This document shows, piece by piece, positions 1-8,393 of a DNA stretch of 64,000 nucleotides; position 1 is the first letter of the stretch, and every line of letters starts with the position of its first letter. The DNA is from DATLMR01 sp035634255 (GTDB lineage Bacteria; Acidobacteriota; Blastocatellia; UBA7656): the NCBI GenBank assembly GCA_035634255.1, contig DASQDI010000010.1:1-64000 (forward strand). The letters are read 5' to 3'. Under the pieces are notes generated by a model. That model made no database searches, was not told the origin of the DNA, and worked only from the letters and a program-made list of their open reading frames with translations. The translations under genes were made by a program, and so were the position numbers.

Positions 1-172
1 ACCGGCTTCGAGTGCAATGCAAATGCCGCTTACCTTCCGCTCTGTAAATGGCACCGATGCCGGCGGCGGGGGCATTTCCGTCTCACCCGTGAGCTAAATT
101 TGAAGCGGCCGTTTCGGCCGGGCGGGGCGGGCTTTTCGTGGAACGCTGATTGTTCTAAAGCATAAGCGAAGT
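1..172. other. Left-edge non-coding stretch
   Basis: I see no convincing gene here. The only reading frames in this stretch are antisense shadows of the lipid kinase that follows. The stretch probably holds the promoter and leader of that gene, but I could not identify clear -35 and -10 boxes. Confidence 0.4.
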
Positions 173-1099
173 ATGATGCCAGAAATAGCGGTGATACTAA
201 ATTCTAAGGCCGGGACCGCGCGCGCGGCAGGCCTTCGTGAGAAGATCGCGGAGGTCTTCGCCCTGCACGGCGCGCGGGCCGACGTCCGGGTCGTGTCGCG
301 GGGCGCGCGCCTGCGCGATGTCGCGCGCGCCCTGCGTGACGACGGGTTGAAGACCATAGTCGCGGGCGGGGGAGACGGCACGGTGAGTTCGGTCGCGTCC
401 CAGCTCGTCGGTTACGACGTCCGGCTCGGGGTGCTGCCGCTCGGGACGTTGAACCACTTCGCGCGGGACCTCGGGCTGCCTATGGACCTCGACGGGGCGA
501 TCAAGGTCATCTGCGCGAGCAACCCTACGCGGGTCGATGTCGGGATGGTCAACGGGCTCACCTTCATAAACAATTCGAGCCTCGGCCTATACCCCGACAT
601 GGTGAGGGTGCGGGAGAAGTGGAGGCGGCGATTAGGCAAGTGGGTGGCGATGGTGATGGCGTCGCTGATCGTGCTGACCAGATTCCCCTTCCTGCGAATT
701 ACGGCCGACATCGAAGGCATCCGCATCAAGCGGCGCTGCCCTCTGGTCGTGGTTGGCAATAACGAGTACAAGCTTGAGCCGAGACAGTTCACGCAAAGGG
801 AGGTGCTCGACTGCGGGTGCCTGGGGGTCTACCTGCTGCGCGACGAAGGGCGCGCGGAGTTGCTGCGCCTCGCCCTGCACAGCCTCGTCTACAGGCTCGA
901 CGAGGCCGCGAGCTTTGAGCACTACAGGACGGGGGAGGTCGTCTTGACCGCGCGGCGCAAGAGCATCAGGGTCGCGCTCGATGGCGAGGTCTACAGGCTC
1001 AAAACTCCTTTGCACTACAAGTCTGTGCCCCGAAGCCTCTGCGTGCTGGTCCCGAAGCGGCCGGCCGCGGAAGGGCCTCCGGCACCGGGCGAGGGATGA
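173..1099 (+). CDS. Diacylglycerol kinase-family lipid kinase (YegS/DgkB-like)
   Basis: Predicted soluble lipid kinase that would phosphorylate diacylglycerol or a related lipid using ATP. The nucleotide-binding signature GGGDGT is at residues 65-70, followed by PLGTLNHFA at 89-97, both characteristic of the DAGK catalytic family. At 308 residues it is the usual length for the family. The start has two consecutive ATG codons (173 and 176) and no strong Shine-Dalgarno, so either may be used. The stop overlaps the start of the next gene by 4 bases (ATGA), so the two are almost certainly co-transcribed and translationally coupled. The exact lipid substrate cannot be read from the sequence. Confidence 0.88.
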   Translation: MMPEIAVILNSKAGTARAAGLREKIAEVFALHGARADVRVVSRGARLRDVARALRDDGLKTIVAGGGDGTVSSVASQLVGYDVRLGVLPLGTLNHFARDLGLPMDLDGAIKVICASNPTRVDVGMVNGLTFINNSSLGLYPDMVRVREKWRRRLGKWVAMVMASLIVLTRFPFLRITADIEGIRIKRRCPLVVVGNNEYKLEPRQFTQREVLDCGCLGVYLLRDEGRAELLRLALHSLVYRLDEAASFEHYRTGEVVLTARRKSIRVALDGEVYRLKTPLHYKSVPRSLCVLVPKRPAAEGPPAPGEG

Positions 1100-1908
1100 T
1101 GCACAAGACGATCCTTCATTTTTCGGATATACACTTCGGGGGGGGGCACGCGCCCGACAGGGCCGGCGAGTTACTGGCGGAGATAGAGCGCCTCCGCCCG
1201 AACGTCGTAGCCGTCTCCGGCGACCTCACGCAGAGGGCCAAGTCCCGGCAGTTCAGGAAGGCGCGCGAGTTCCTGGACCTCATCCGCGCTCCGTTGATCG
1301 TGGTGCCGGGCAATCATGACGTACCCTTGTGGAATGTCGCCGACAGGTTTCTCAGGCCCTTCGACAAATACCGGTACTGGATAACGCCCGACCTGAATCC
1401 GATTTATGTGGACGAAGGGCTGGCGGTGATGGGCCTCAACACCGCGCGCAGTTTCACGATCAAGGGGGGGGAGATAGACGGGAAGGACCTCGATCTCGTG
1501 AGAAGGCAGATGGGGCAACTGCCGTCGGATTTATGCAAGGTGCTCGTGGCCCATCACCCCCTGGCGTCGCCCCCCGGCCAGGAGCGAGAGAAGGGCGTGA
1601 GCGGCGGCAGGAACGCGCTCAAAATATTTGAGGAGTGCGGCATCGAAGTAGTCCTGACCGGCCACACCCACCAGTCTCATGCGGAAAGCTCCAGAGACAT
1701 CTACCCGGACCGCGACCGGCACATACTGCTGGTGCAGGCGGGCACCGTCGCTTCGCTGAGGGGGAGGGGTCACGAGCGCCTCAAGAACTCATTCAACTGG
1801 ATAGATGTTTCTGCCAGACAGATAAGAGTGACGCACTACGTTTACTCGGACCAGGCGGGGCGCTTCCGTCCGTCGGCGGCTCACGTGGCCCATCGCCATC
1901 ACGCTTAG
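1096..1908 (+). CDS. Calcineurin-like metallophosphoesterase
   Basis: Binuclear-metal phosphoesterase. The full set of family motifs is present: DIH at residues 11-13, GD at 42-43, GNHD at 72-75, HH at 153-154 and GHTH at 189-192. Length (270 residues) fits cyclic-nucleotide or phospholipid-type phosphoesterases, but no motif decides the substrate. It overlaps the upstream lipid kinase by 4 bases, so a role in the same phospholipid or signalling pathway is a reasonable inference. No signal peptide is visible, so it is probably cytoplasmic. Confidence 0.9.
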   Translation: MMHKTILHFSDIHFGGGHAPDRAGELLAEIERLRPNVVAVSGDLTQRAKSRQFRKAREFLDLIRAPLIVVPGNHDVPLWNVADRFLRPFDKYRYWITPDLNPIYVDEGLAVMGLNTARSFTIKGGEIDGKDLDLVRRQMGQLPSDLCKVLVAHHPLASPPGQEREKGVSGGRNALKIFEECGIEVVLTGHTHQSHAESSRDIYPDRDRHILLVQAGTVASLRGRGHERLKNSFNWIDVSARQIRVTHYVYSDQAGRFRPSAAHVAHRHHA

Positions 1909-1921
1909 GCCCGATCCTTCT

Positions 1922-2239
1922 CTATGATCTTCCTTCCAGCACGTCGACGCGCCGGCTCGTATTGATCGCGAGGTGGGCAACATCTTCGGTCAGCTTCCGC
2001 GTGACCTCGTTGGCTTCGATCAAATTGTTGATGGCTTCGCGCGTCTCGTTAAATCCCTCGCGCATCTCGGATTGCAGAATATTCACGACCTGCGTGAGGC
2101 CCCGAACGTCTCTGGTCAGGCTCTTCTGCCCTTCTCTCAATTCGCCGATAGCTTCTCTCAACAGCTCTATATCGACGCTGAACTTCGCCTGCTGCTCGAC
2201 TATGAAGTCCATCCTGTGTTGAATGTGATCCTCGCTCAT
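1922..2239 (-). CDS. Small coiled-coil protein of unknown function
   Basis: A 105-residue hydrophilic protein with heptad-like spacing of hydrophobic residues through most of its length, predicting a long coiled coil. It has no signal peptide and no catalytic motif. The start has an AAAGG about 10 bases upstream. It ends 13 bases from the end of the metallophosphoesterase gene in convergent orientation. Its base composition is visibly less GC-rich than its neighbours, which may reflect composition or recent acquisition. Function is not known. Confidence 0.62.
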   Translation of the reverse strand: MSEDHIQHRMDFIVEQQAKFSVDIELLREAIGELREGQKSLTRDVRGLTQVVNILQSEMREGFNETREAINNLIEANEVTRKLTEDVAHLAINTSRRVDVLEGRS

Positions 2240-2628
2240 ATGGGTGTGGCCTTTCCCGCTGTTACTCCGGGGCCGCTTAAGCTTGAAACCGCGCGACCAA
2301 TTACAGTCGATAAAGAGTAAGCTTCAAACAGACTGCCGGACGTTCCGGCGCAAAGCCTCTCCTCGCCATTCGATACAGTGAGACGCCCGCGAATGTAGTG
2401 AATAGATACGTCCTATCGAGCCGGGAGCCGCTTTCATCCGAAACCGCGCGCGAAAAAGCTCGATATTGCCGAATCTCGCGCGAGCGGGCGCGCATTCTCT
2501 GATGGCACGGACGTTGCAACGTTAGTTTGTCTGTAGGAGCTAAAGTTCGGTGCCAGGCCGGTGTTACCGCCCGGCGCGAACGGGGGGCAAAGGAAAAGGA
2601 AACTCTAAAACTTCGGAGGGAATTGAAG
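2240..2628. other. 389-base intergenic region with a 12-base palindrome
   Basis: No gene is supported here. The left part should contain the promoter of the minus-strand coiled-coil gene and the right part the promoter of the small membrane protein. A perfect palindrome, ACGTTGCAACGT, lies at 2511-2522, about 107 bases before the small membrane gene; it could be an operator. No convincing sigma-70 boxes could be tied to it. Confidence 0.4.
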
Positions 2629-2778
2629 ATGCTTTGGACAATATTTGTGATTCTTCTCGTGCTCTGGTTGCTGGGCTTCATCGGCAGTGTCGGAGGGAGC
2701 CTCATTCACCTGTTGCTGGTCATCGCGGCGGTCATATTGGTCTTGAACCTGCTGGGCGGACGCAGGACGGTGGTTTAA
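2629..2778 (+). CDS. Lmo0937-like small membrane protein (49 residues)
   Basis: A very small hydrophobic protein: two transmembrane segments (about residues 3-19 and 25-42) separated by a Gly/Ser-rich turn, ending in GGRRTVV. Size and pattern match the lmo0937 family of stress-associated membrane peptides, whose function is not well defined. A longer in-frame reading begins at 2527, but the strong Shine-Dalgarno GGAGGG sits just before the ATG at 2629, which I therefore choose. It is followed by a strong intrinsic terminator and so is probably monocistronic. Confidence 0.72.
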   Translation: MLWTIFVILLVLWLLGFIGSVGGSLIHLLLVIAAVILVLNLLGGRRTVV

Positions 2779-2808
2779 CAGAAAGCGACCTCTGCTGATC
2801 TGACAGAA

Positions 2809-2857
2809 AGAGCCGGTGCGCGGCAGCATTTATGCAGCCTGCGCACCGGCTCTTTTA
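2809..2857 (+). terminator. Intrinsic terminator after the small membrane protein
   Basis: A perfect 13-base stem (AGAGCCGGTGCGC at 2809-2821 with its complement at 2841-2853) is followed directly by TTTATTT. The inner loop contains a further GCAT/ATGC pairing. Confidence 0.9.
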
Positions 2858-3033
2858 TTTCTCCCGCTTCCGACCCCGCCTCCCGCCTGACAAGGCAAAG
2901 ACAAAAGTTGCAACCGGAGCGCATTACTCGGCGTTAAATCTGACGGTTTGACAGTTCAAAAGGCGGGTGTTAGGTTCGAATTTACGGGCCGGCCCCCTCG
3001 ACTGACGGAGAGAGTATGAAGGAGGAATCTGGC

Positions 3034-4182
3034 ATGTATCGGGTCTCGGGCAGAAATCTGGTAGCGCTCGCGCTCTTCTCGGCGCTATTTGCGGCCGTCA
3101 TAGTAGCCTGCGCCCAACGCATTATAGATCGAAATAATATAAGCATTGAGCGCCCTGTGATCGCCGACCCAACAGTCGCCTCGGACGAGCAGAACAACAT
3201 AGAGATTTATAGAAGCGTCAGCCCCGGCGTCGTCAACATAACCAGCAGAGGGTACGTAAGGGACTGGCTGGGCGTGCACCCGTCGGAGGGCACGGGCTCC
3301 GGCTCGATCATCGACGAGCAGGGCCACATCCTCACCAACTTCCACGTCGTTCGCGGCGCGTCTGAACTCGAAGTGCAGATCGAAGATGATAAGTACCCCG
3401 CGCGCCTGATCGGCTCCGACCCGAACAACGACCTCGCCGTCATCAGGGTGAGCGCGCCGCGCGACCGCCTGACCGTGATCAGGCTCGGCGCGTCGAACGA
3501 CCTTCAGGTCGGGCAGAAGGTGCTCGCGATAGGGAACCCCTTCGGCCTGCAGAGGACTTTGACGACGGGGGTCATCAGCGGCCTCGAACGCCCCCTGCGC
3601 GACCAGAGGTCCGGCCGCACCATCGAAGGCGCGATACAGACGGACGCTTCGATCAATCCGGGTAACTCGGGCGGCCCGCTCCTCAACGCGCGCGGAGAGA
3701 TGATCGGCATCAACACGATGATCTACAGCCCCTCGGGGGGCTCGGTAGGGATCGGCTTCGCCGTGCCCGTCAACACGGCCAAAAAGATCATCCCCGACCT
3801 CATCGCCAAGGGCTACGTGTCCGAGCCGTGGCTCGGCGTCAGCACCATCCTCTCTCTGAACCGCACCCTCGCCAGAAGGCTTCAGTTGAACGTGAGTGAA
3901 GGGCTCCTCGTCGGCGACGTTCGCCGCGGCAGCGGGGCGGCGGCGGCCGGAATGCGGGGCTCGGTCGTGCGCGAAGACGCCTGGGGCAGCACCGTGCTTG
4001 AGCAGGTCGGGGACATCATCGTAGGCATCGACGGGCAGCCGGTCAAAAACAGCGACGACCTGAGGCAGGCCCTAAAGAAAAAGCAGCCCGGCCAGACAGT
4101 TAAGGTCGAAGTCAACCGGCAAGGCGAGCGGGTCGCCCTGAACGTGAGGCTCGGCGAGAAGCCCCGCGAAGAACAGCAGTAA
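3034..4182 (+). CDS. HtrA/DegP-like trypsin-family serine protease with PDZ domain
   Basis: Envelope quality-control protease. With the ATG at 3034 it is 382 residues long. The catalytic triad is intact: His104 (in TNFHVV), Asp133 (in NNDLAV) and Ser212 (in GNSGGP). A single PDZ domain follows at about residues 265-375. I prefer this start over the ATG at 3016 because AAGGAGG at 3019-3025 is 8 bases upstream of it. The N-terminal hydrophobic segment ends in IVAC at residues 23-26, which matches a lipobox, so it may be a membrane-anchored lipoprotein rather than a soluble periplasmic enzyme. It stands alone and is followed by a terminator shared with the convergent mltG. Confidence 0.92.
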   Translation: MYRVSGRNLVALALFSALFAAVIVACAQRIIDRNNISIERPVIADPTVASDEQNNIEIYRSVSPGVVNITSRGYVRDWLGVHPSEGTGSGSIIDEQGHILTNFHVVRGASELEVQIEDDKYPARLIGSDPNNDLAVIRVSAPRDRLTVIRLGASNDLQVGQKVLAIGNPFGLQRTLTTGVISGLERPLRDQRSGRTIEGAIQTDASINPGNSGGPLLNARGEMIGINTMIYSPSGGSVGIGFAVPVNTAKKIIPDLIAKGYVSEPWLGVSTILSLNRTLARRLQLNVSEGLLVGDVRRGSGAAAAGMRGSVVREDAWGSTVLEQVGDIIVGIDGQPVKNSDDLRQALKKKQPGQTVKVEVNRQGERVALNVRLGEKPREEQQ

Positions 4183-4205
4183 ATAGCTTCCGATTTGAAA
4201 AGCGA

Positions 4206-4236
4206 GGGGCGCGGGCGGAATGCCCGCGCCCCTTTT
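4206..4236. terminator. Terminator between the convergent protease and mltG genes
   Basis: An 11-base perfect stem, GGGGCGCGGGC at 4206-4216 with its complement at 4222-4232, encloses a 5-base loop and is followed by TTTT. A-rich bases just before it let the same hairpin serve the minus-strand mltG transcript. Confidence 0.88.
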
Positions 4237-4258
4237 CGCATGGGCTCGACCCGATCTT

Positions 4259-5350
4259 TTACTGGCGCGGCGGCGTGGGCGACTCTCGCATTTGCTCCCT
4301 CTGCTGTTCGCGCTGCCGGTAGTATTCCTCCCTCGCCGCATCGTGCTCCGCCGCCGACCGCGAAAACTTATGGCGGCCTTCGGTCCCGCTGACCACGAAG
4401 TAGAGGTAGTCCGATTCCTGAGGGTAGAGGGCCGCCTGAAGCGAAGCCCGGCCGGGCGACGCGATGGGGCCCGGAGGCAGCCCCGCATAGATGTAAGTGT
4501 TATAGGGGGACTCGCGCCTCCGGTGCCGCGGCTGGTTCGGATTGCCGTCATAATCGCGCGCGAGTATCGCCGCGTAAATGAAAGTGGGGTCGCTGCCGAG
4601 CGGCATGCCGATCTTCAAGCGGTTGGAGAACACCGAAGCGATGAGCGGGCGCTCGTCGGGCACGCGGGCCTCTTCCTCTACGACCGAGGCGAGCGTGACC
4701 ACCTGATGAATAGTCATCCCGATCTGGGTCGCCCTCGCCCTCCACTCGGGGGTGAATACTTCATTGAAGCGGGCGACCATCGCGCGGACCAGTTCGGCCG
4801 GAGTCGTCTGCTCAGTGTAATTGTAGGTGTCGGGGAAGAGGTACCCTTCCAGATTGCGCGCCTGGGGGGCGATCTGCACGATGAGCGACTGGTCCTCCAT
4901 CAGGCGGAGAAACTCCTCCTCGGTCGCGAGCCCGGTTTTGGCGGCGAGGGTTTCGGCTATGTCGAAACGGTTGAAGCCTTCGGGTATGGTGACGCGCTCG
5001 AAGGCGACTTCCCCTCTCTGTATCTTCTCGATTGCCTGAAGCGGGGAGATGGGCGAGTCGAACTTATAAGCCCCCGCTTTCAACTGGCCCCCGCGCCCGG
5101 TCATTCTCAGGTAGAGCCTGAGGGCGGTCGGGTCATTAACTATCCCGGCCTCGCCGAGCCGCGAGATGATCGCGGGCGTCGCCATGCCCGGCTCCACCAC
5201 GATCACCCGGTCGGACGCGGAGTGCTCGACCTGCCTGTTGATCGTCGTATTCAACCAGAGAAAAGCGCCCGCCGCCGCGCCGATCAGAAGCAGTACGAGC
5301 ACGATCCCAATTAACAGAAAACGGCGTGGCCGTCGCGTTGTCGAATGCAT
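4259..5350 (-). CDS. mltG: Endolytic murein transglycosylase MltG (YceG-like)
   Basis: Inner-membrane lytic transglycosylase that cuts nascent glycan strands and sets their length. It has one N-terminal transmembrane helix (about residues 10-34) after a basic stretch, then a LysM-like and YceG catalytic region. The catalytic glutamate corresponds to Glu225 in the motif ASVVEEEA, aligned by eye to the ASIVEKE region of the E. coli enzyme. Residues GYLFPDTY at 169-176 and GLPPGPI near the C-terminus are also family signatures. It starts 3 bases after ruvX ends, forming a ruvX-mltG operon, a common bacterial arrangement. Confidence 0.95.
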   Translation of the reverse strand: MHSTTRRPRRFLLIGIVLVLLLIGAAAGAFLWLNTTINRQVEHSASDRVIVVEPGMATPAIISRLGEAGIVNDPTALRLYLRMTGRGGQLKAGAYKFDSPISPLQAIEKIQRGEVAFERVTIPEGFNRFDIAETLAAKTGLATEEEFLRLMEDQSLIVQIAPQARNLEGYLFPDTYNYTEQTTPAELVRAMVARFNEVFTPEWRARATQIGMTIHQVVTLASVVEEEARVPDERPLIASVFSNRLKIGMPLGSDPTFIYAAILARDYDGNPNQPRHRRRESPYNTYIYAGLPPGPIASPGRASLQAALYPQESDYLYFVVSGTEGRHKFSRSAAEHDAAREEYYRQREQQREQMRESPTPPRQ

Positions 5351-5353
5351 TGA

Positions 5354-5809
5354 TTAATCGGTGCCTCGCCCGGACTCGGTCCGCCCGGAGTCAGTCTGTC
5401 GTCCTGCCGCAGACAGGTAATCCTGGAGGATGATCATAGCGGCGAACTCGTCCGACCGCGCCCGCCTCTGCTCGCGGCTGAACCCCCGCTCGATCATCAT
5501 CTGTTCCGCTTCGTAACTGGTCAGGCGCTCGTCCTGCGTGTAGACCGGGACGCTCAGGCGCGCGCGCAAACGCTCGGCAAACCGCTCCGCCTTCGCCGAC
5601 GCCTCGCCCTGAGTCCCGTCCATCCTGAGCGGCACCCCGACGACGACCGCCTCGACCTCAAGCTCTTCGACGAGAAACTTCAACCGCTCGAGGCTACGCT
5701 CCAAGCTCGATACCCGTATCGTCTCGACGGGCCGAACAGTTATGCCGAGAGAATCAGAGACCGCCGTTCCTATATTCTTAGTCCCCAGATCGACCGCGAG
5801 CATTCGCAT
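5354..5809 (-). CDS. ruvX: Putative pre-16S rRNA nuclease / Holliday junction resolvase RuvX (YqgF)
   Basis: RNase H-fold nuclease of the YqgF/RuvX family, implicated in 16S rRNA 5' end maturation. The family motifs are present: DLGTKNIGTAVSD beginning at Asp7, the VVVGVPLRMDG loop, and the DE(R/F)-type acidic motifs near DERLTS and SDEFAA. Length (151 residues) is normal, with a short Ser/Gly/Arg-rich tail. Two in-frame ATG codons (5809, 5803) are possible starts. It is the first gene of a tight operon with mltG. Confidence 0.93.
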   Translation of the reverse strand: MRMLAVDLGTKNIGTAVSDSLGITVRPVETIRVSSLERSLERLKFLVEELEVEAVVVGVPLRMDGTQGEASAKAERFAERLRARLSVPVYTQDERLTSYEAEQMMIERGFSREQRRARSDEFAAMIILQDYLSAAGRQTDSGRTESGRGTD

Positions 5810-5849
5810 TGCCTAGAGTATAGGTAGCGCGCTCGCGGCGTGTCAACGA

Positions 5850-5955
5850 AGGGGCATCAGGGGCCGGTGGTCAGGGGTCGGGATTCAGGGGCTAATGAAG
5901 AAGCATCTCAGACTATCTTTACAGAATCCCTCTTCTGCTCCTGACCCCTGTTTAT
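5850..5955. repeat. GGTCAG-type intergenic inverted repeat, copy 1
   Basis: The left part contains GGGGCATCAGGGG, GGTGGTCAGGGG and GGATTCAGGGG in series. The right part contains CTCCTGACCCCTG, the reverse complement of this theme. It sits in the divergent gap between ruvX and the S41 gene. The same sequence theme recurs at 26175-26270 and 36676-36803. Confidence 0.55.
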
Positions 5956-6026
5956 CGTCTCCCTTGCGCGATGCGATAGTGCGAGGTTAATATTAGGTCA
6001 TCGTATCGCTCGGTAAGGAGTTTTCG

Positions 6027-7346
6027 ATGCAGTTTAAAACCAAGATCGCCATCGTAGTCTTCTCTACGGTCATTGCTTTTTACGCGATTGTCGGCAGCTT
6101 CATGTCGAGATCGGGGCAGGCTATCGCGCGCGGAAGCCAGTACGCGCAGCTAACGATTTTTGATGAAGTCCTGAGCTACATCATCCGCGATTACGTCGAT
6201 CAGCCCGACATGGAGAAGGTGCGAATCGGCAGCCTGCGCGGCCTCGCGGAAGGCCTTGACCCCTACAGCGCGTACCTCACGCCGGAGCAGGTCAAGCAGT
6301 ACGATCCTAAAGCGGCCCGCGCGGAGACGGGCATGATCCTGTCGAAAGTGGGCGGGTACGCTTACGTCGTCTCGGTCCTGAAGGGCTCTCCCGCCGAACA
6401 GATCGGCATACGCGAGGGCGATTTCATCGAATACGTCGGCAAAGTCCCGTCGCGCGACCTCAGCCTTTACGACATCAACCAGATTCTCACGGGAGACCCC
6501 GGCACCACGGTCGAGCTTCGCATCCTGCATCGCGGACAGTCGCGCAAGGTCGCCGTCCCGCGCGCGAAGATCGCGCAGCCCGCGATAGAGGCGAGGCTTG
6601 AAGAGCCGGGCATCGGCTACATCAAGCTCGGCACCCTCGCCGATGGCAAGGCGGCCGAAGTGAAGAAGAACGTGGCCGACCTCGTCTCGAAAGGCGCGCA
6701 GAAGATCGTGCTCGACCTCCGCAACACCGCAAACGGCAGCATCGAGGAAGGCGTGGCGGTCGCGAACCTCTTCGTCGGCACGGGCACTCTGGCGCGGACC
6801 CTCGGCAAGGGCGGCAAGGAGGCCCGAGCCTTTACCGCCGACCCTTCTAAAGTCGTCTTCAATGGCCCCCTCGCGGTAGTCATAGACCGCAGCACGGCGG
6901 GCCCGGCCGAGATAGTGGCCGCCGCCGTCCGGGACCAGAAGCGCGGAGAGATCGTAGGCGAGCGCACGTTCGGCACGGGCTCGGAGCAGCAGCTATTCTC
7001 GCTGTCTGACGGCGGGGCCCTGCTCATCACCACGATCAAATACGCGCCCGGCGCGGGCAAGCCTTTCATGGAAGAGCCCGTGAACCCCTCCGTGAAGGTG
7101 GACCGCCCCGTGGAAGCGGAGCCGATCCTGCCCGACGGGGACGAAGAGGCCGAGCCTCTTGACGAGAAGACCGAGCAGCCGCAGCCGAGCGCCGTCAAAC
7201 CGCCCGAGCCGGTCGAGGACGTTCAGCTGAAGAAAGCTCTTGAGATCCTGAGGCAATCGACCGCCAAAGGACAGTCCGCGCAAAAGCGCGCCGCCGCCCG
7301 GACCAACGCCGCGCAGCCGGCCGCCGAAATACCTCTGGCGACTTAA
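6027..7346 (+). CDS. S41 (C-terminal processing) peptidase homologue, probably catalytically inactive
   Basis: Membrane-anchored envelope protein with the CtpA/Prc architecture: an N-terminal hydrophobic anchor (about residues 7-24), a helical cap, a PDZ domain (about 101-178), an S41 core (about 190-360) and a Pro/Glu-rich tail. Aligned by eye to E. coli Prc, the segment around the nucleophile reads STAGPAEI (289-296), placing Gly292 where the catalytic Ser belongs, and TFGTG (314-318) places Thr317 where the catalytic Lys belongs. The spacing of 25 residues and the intermediate Asp303 are conserved. The fold is thus retained but the Ser/Lys dyad appears lost, suggesting a scaffold or peptide-binding role. 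GGAG-type ribosome site (AAGGAG) precedes the ATG. A bidirectional terminator follows. Confidence 0.85.
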   Translation: MQFKTKIAIVVFSTVIAFYAIVGSFMSRSGQAIARGSQYAQLTIFDEVLSYIIRDYVDQPDMEKVRIGSLRGLAEGLDPYSAYLTPEQVKQYDPKAARAETGMILSKVGGYAYVVSVLKGSPAEQIGIREGDFIEYVGKVPSRDLSLYDINQILTGDPGTTVELRILHRGQSRKVAVPRAKIAQPAIEARLEEPGIGYIKLGTLADGKAAEVKKNVADLVSKGAQKIVLDLRNTANGSIEEGVAVANLFVGTGTLARTLGKGGKEARAFTADPSKVVFNGPLAVVIDRSTAGPAEIVAAAVRDQKRGEIVGERTFGTGSEQQLFSLSDGGALLITTIKYAPGAGKPFMEEPVNPSVKVDRPVEAEPILPDGDEEAEPLDEKTEQPQPSAVKPPEPVEDVQLKKALEILRQSTAKGQSAQKRAAARTNAAQPAAEIPLAT

Positions 7347-7369
7347 TCGGTCCGGCCCGTGATCAAAGC

Positions 7370-7406
7370 AAAAAGAGAGCCGCTCGAATCGAGCGGCTCT
7401 CTTTTT
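7370..7406. terminator. Bidirectional terminator between the S41 gene and proline dehydrogenase
   Basis: A 13-base perfect inverted repeat (GAGAGCCGCTCGA at 7375-7387, complement at 7389-7401) is flanked by AAAAA on the left and TTTTT on the right, so it can terminate both convergent transcripts. Confidence 0.92.
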
Positions 7407-7434
7407 GCTTCGGTCCTGCTCGCGGCGGGGCATC

Positions 7435-8346
7435 TCACCCCTTCATCATGTTCTTAAGCACGAACCAGACGTTGGCCGGGCGTTCGGCGAGGCGGCGCAT
7501 GAAGTACGGGTACCAGAACTGACCGTAGGGGACGTAAACGCGCATCCGGTAGCCCTGGCTCACCAGCTGTTCTTGCAAGTCGCGCCTGACCCCGTACAGC
7601 ATTTGAAACTCGTAACGGTCAGGCCCTATCCCCTGCTCCGCCGCGAACTGCCGGGTCGCGGCGATCATCTTCTCGTCATGGGTGGCAATGCCGTGATAGA
7701 TGCCCGAGGTCAGGAGCATCTTCATGAGCTTGACGTAGTTCGCGTCCGTGTCCGCCTTCTGCGGAAAGGCCACCGAAGCAGGCTCGTCGTAAGCGCCTTT
7801 GCAAAGCCTGATGCGCGCCCCTCGCGCCAGCAGCTTCTCAACGTCTTTTTCGCTGCGGTATAGGTAAGACTGGATGACTATGCCGACGTTATCAAACTCA
7901 TCTCGCAGGCGATTAAATATATCGAGCGTCGCGTCGGTCTTGGGCGAGTCTTCCATGTCTATCCGCACGAAATTCCCGAACCCCGCCGCCGCCTCCACGA
8001 TGGCCCGCGTGTTCTCGTAACAGAGCGCGGGGTCTATGTCCAGGCCGAGCTGCGTCAGCTTCACCGACACGTTCGAATCGAGCCTGTTGGCCTCTATGTG
8101 CTCCAGTACGTGCCGGTACTCCGTCACCTCCGCGCGCGTCTCCGCCTCGGACGAGATGGACTCGCCCAGATGGTCGAACGTGGCGGTGATGCGCTTGCCG
8201 TTGAGCTGCCTTATGGCCTCGCCCGCTTCCGAAAGCTCCTCGCCCGCCACGAAGCGGTGGGTGACCCGATTGAAGGATTCGAACCGCGTCAGAAAATTCT
8301 TGAAGCCTTCGCTCCTGGAAATATAAAGCAGGGCCGATTTCATCAT
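7435..8346 (-). CDS. Proline dehydrogenase
   Basis: FAD-dependent oxidation of L-proline to pyrroline-5-carboxylate, the first step of proline catabolism. This is the monofunctional short form (303 residues), lacking the second dehydrogenase domain of PutA. Recognisable family regions include VSVKLTQLGLD, FVRIDMEDSP, GIVIQSYLYR, RIRLCKGAYDEP and the C-terminal YVPYGQFWYPYFMRRLAERP with its substrate-binding arginines. The partner P5C dehydrogenase is not within this window. It is likely peripheral to the cytoplasmic membrane, where electrons pass to the quinone pool. Confidence 0.94.
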   Translation of the reverse strand: MMKSALLYISRSEGFKNFLTRFESFNRVTHRFVAGEELSEAGEAIRQLNGKRITATFDHLGESISSEAETRAEVTEYRHVLEHIEANRLDSNVSVKLTQLGLDIDPALCYENTRAIVEAAAGFGNFVRIDMEDSPKTDATLDIFNRLRDEFDNVGIVIQSYLYRSEKDVEKLLARGARIRLCKGAYDEPASVAFPQKADTDANYVKLMKMLLTSGIYHGIATHDEKMIAATRQFAAEQGIGPDRYEFQMLYGVRRDLQEQLVSQGYRMRVYVPYGQFWYPYFMRRLAERPANVWFVLKNMMKG

Positions 8347-8393
8347 CTATTTTGTTCTCGTCGAAGCGCGCCCCTTGCCGGCGGTGGTGGGCG

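Noticed and set aside
2932..2990. tRNA T-arm-like GGTTCGAATTT near 2971
   Set aside because: No acceptor stem, D arm or anticodon arm could be fitted around it; it is only a short match.
5354..5809. Other functions for the RuvX-type protein (e.g. RuvC-type resolvase)
   Set aside because: Length and the DLGTKNIG and VVVGVP motifs are specific to the YqgF/RuvX family.
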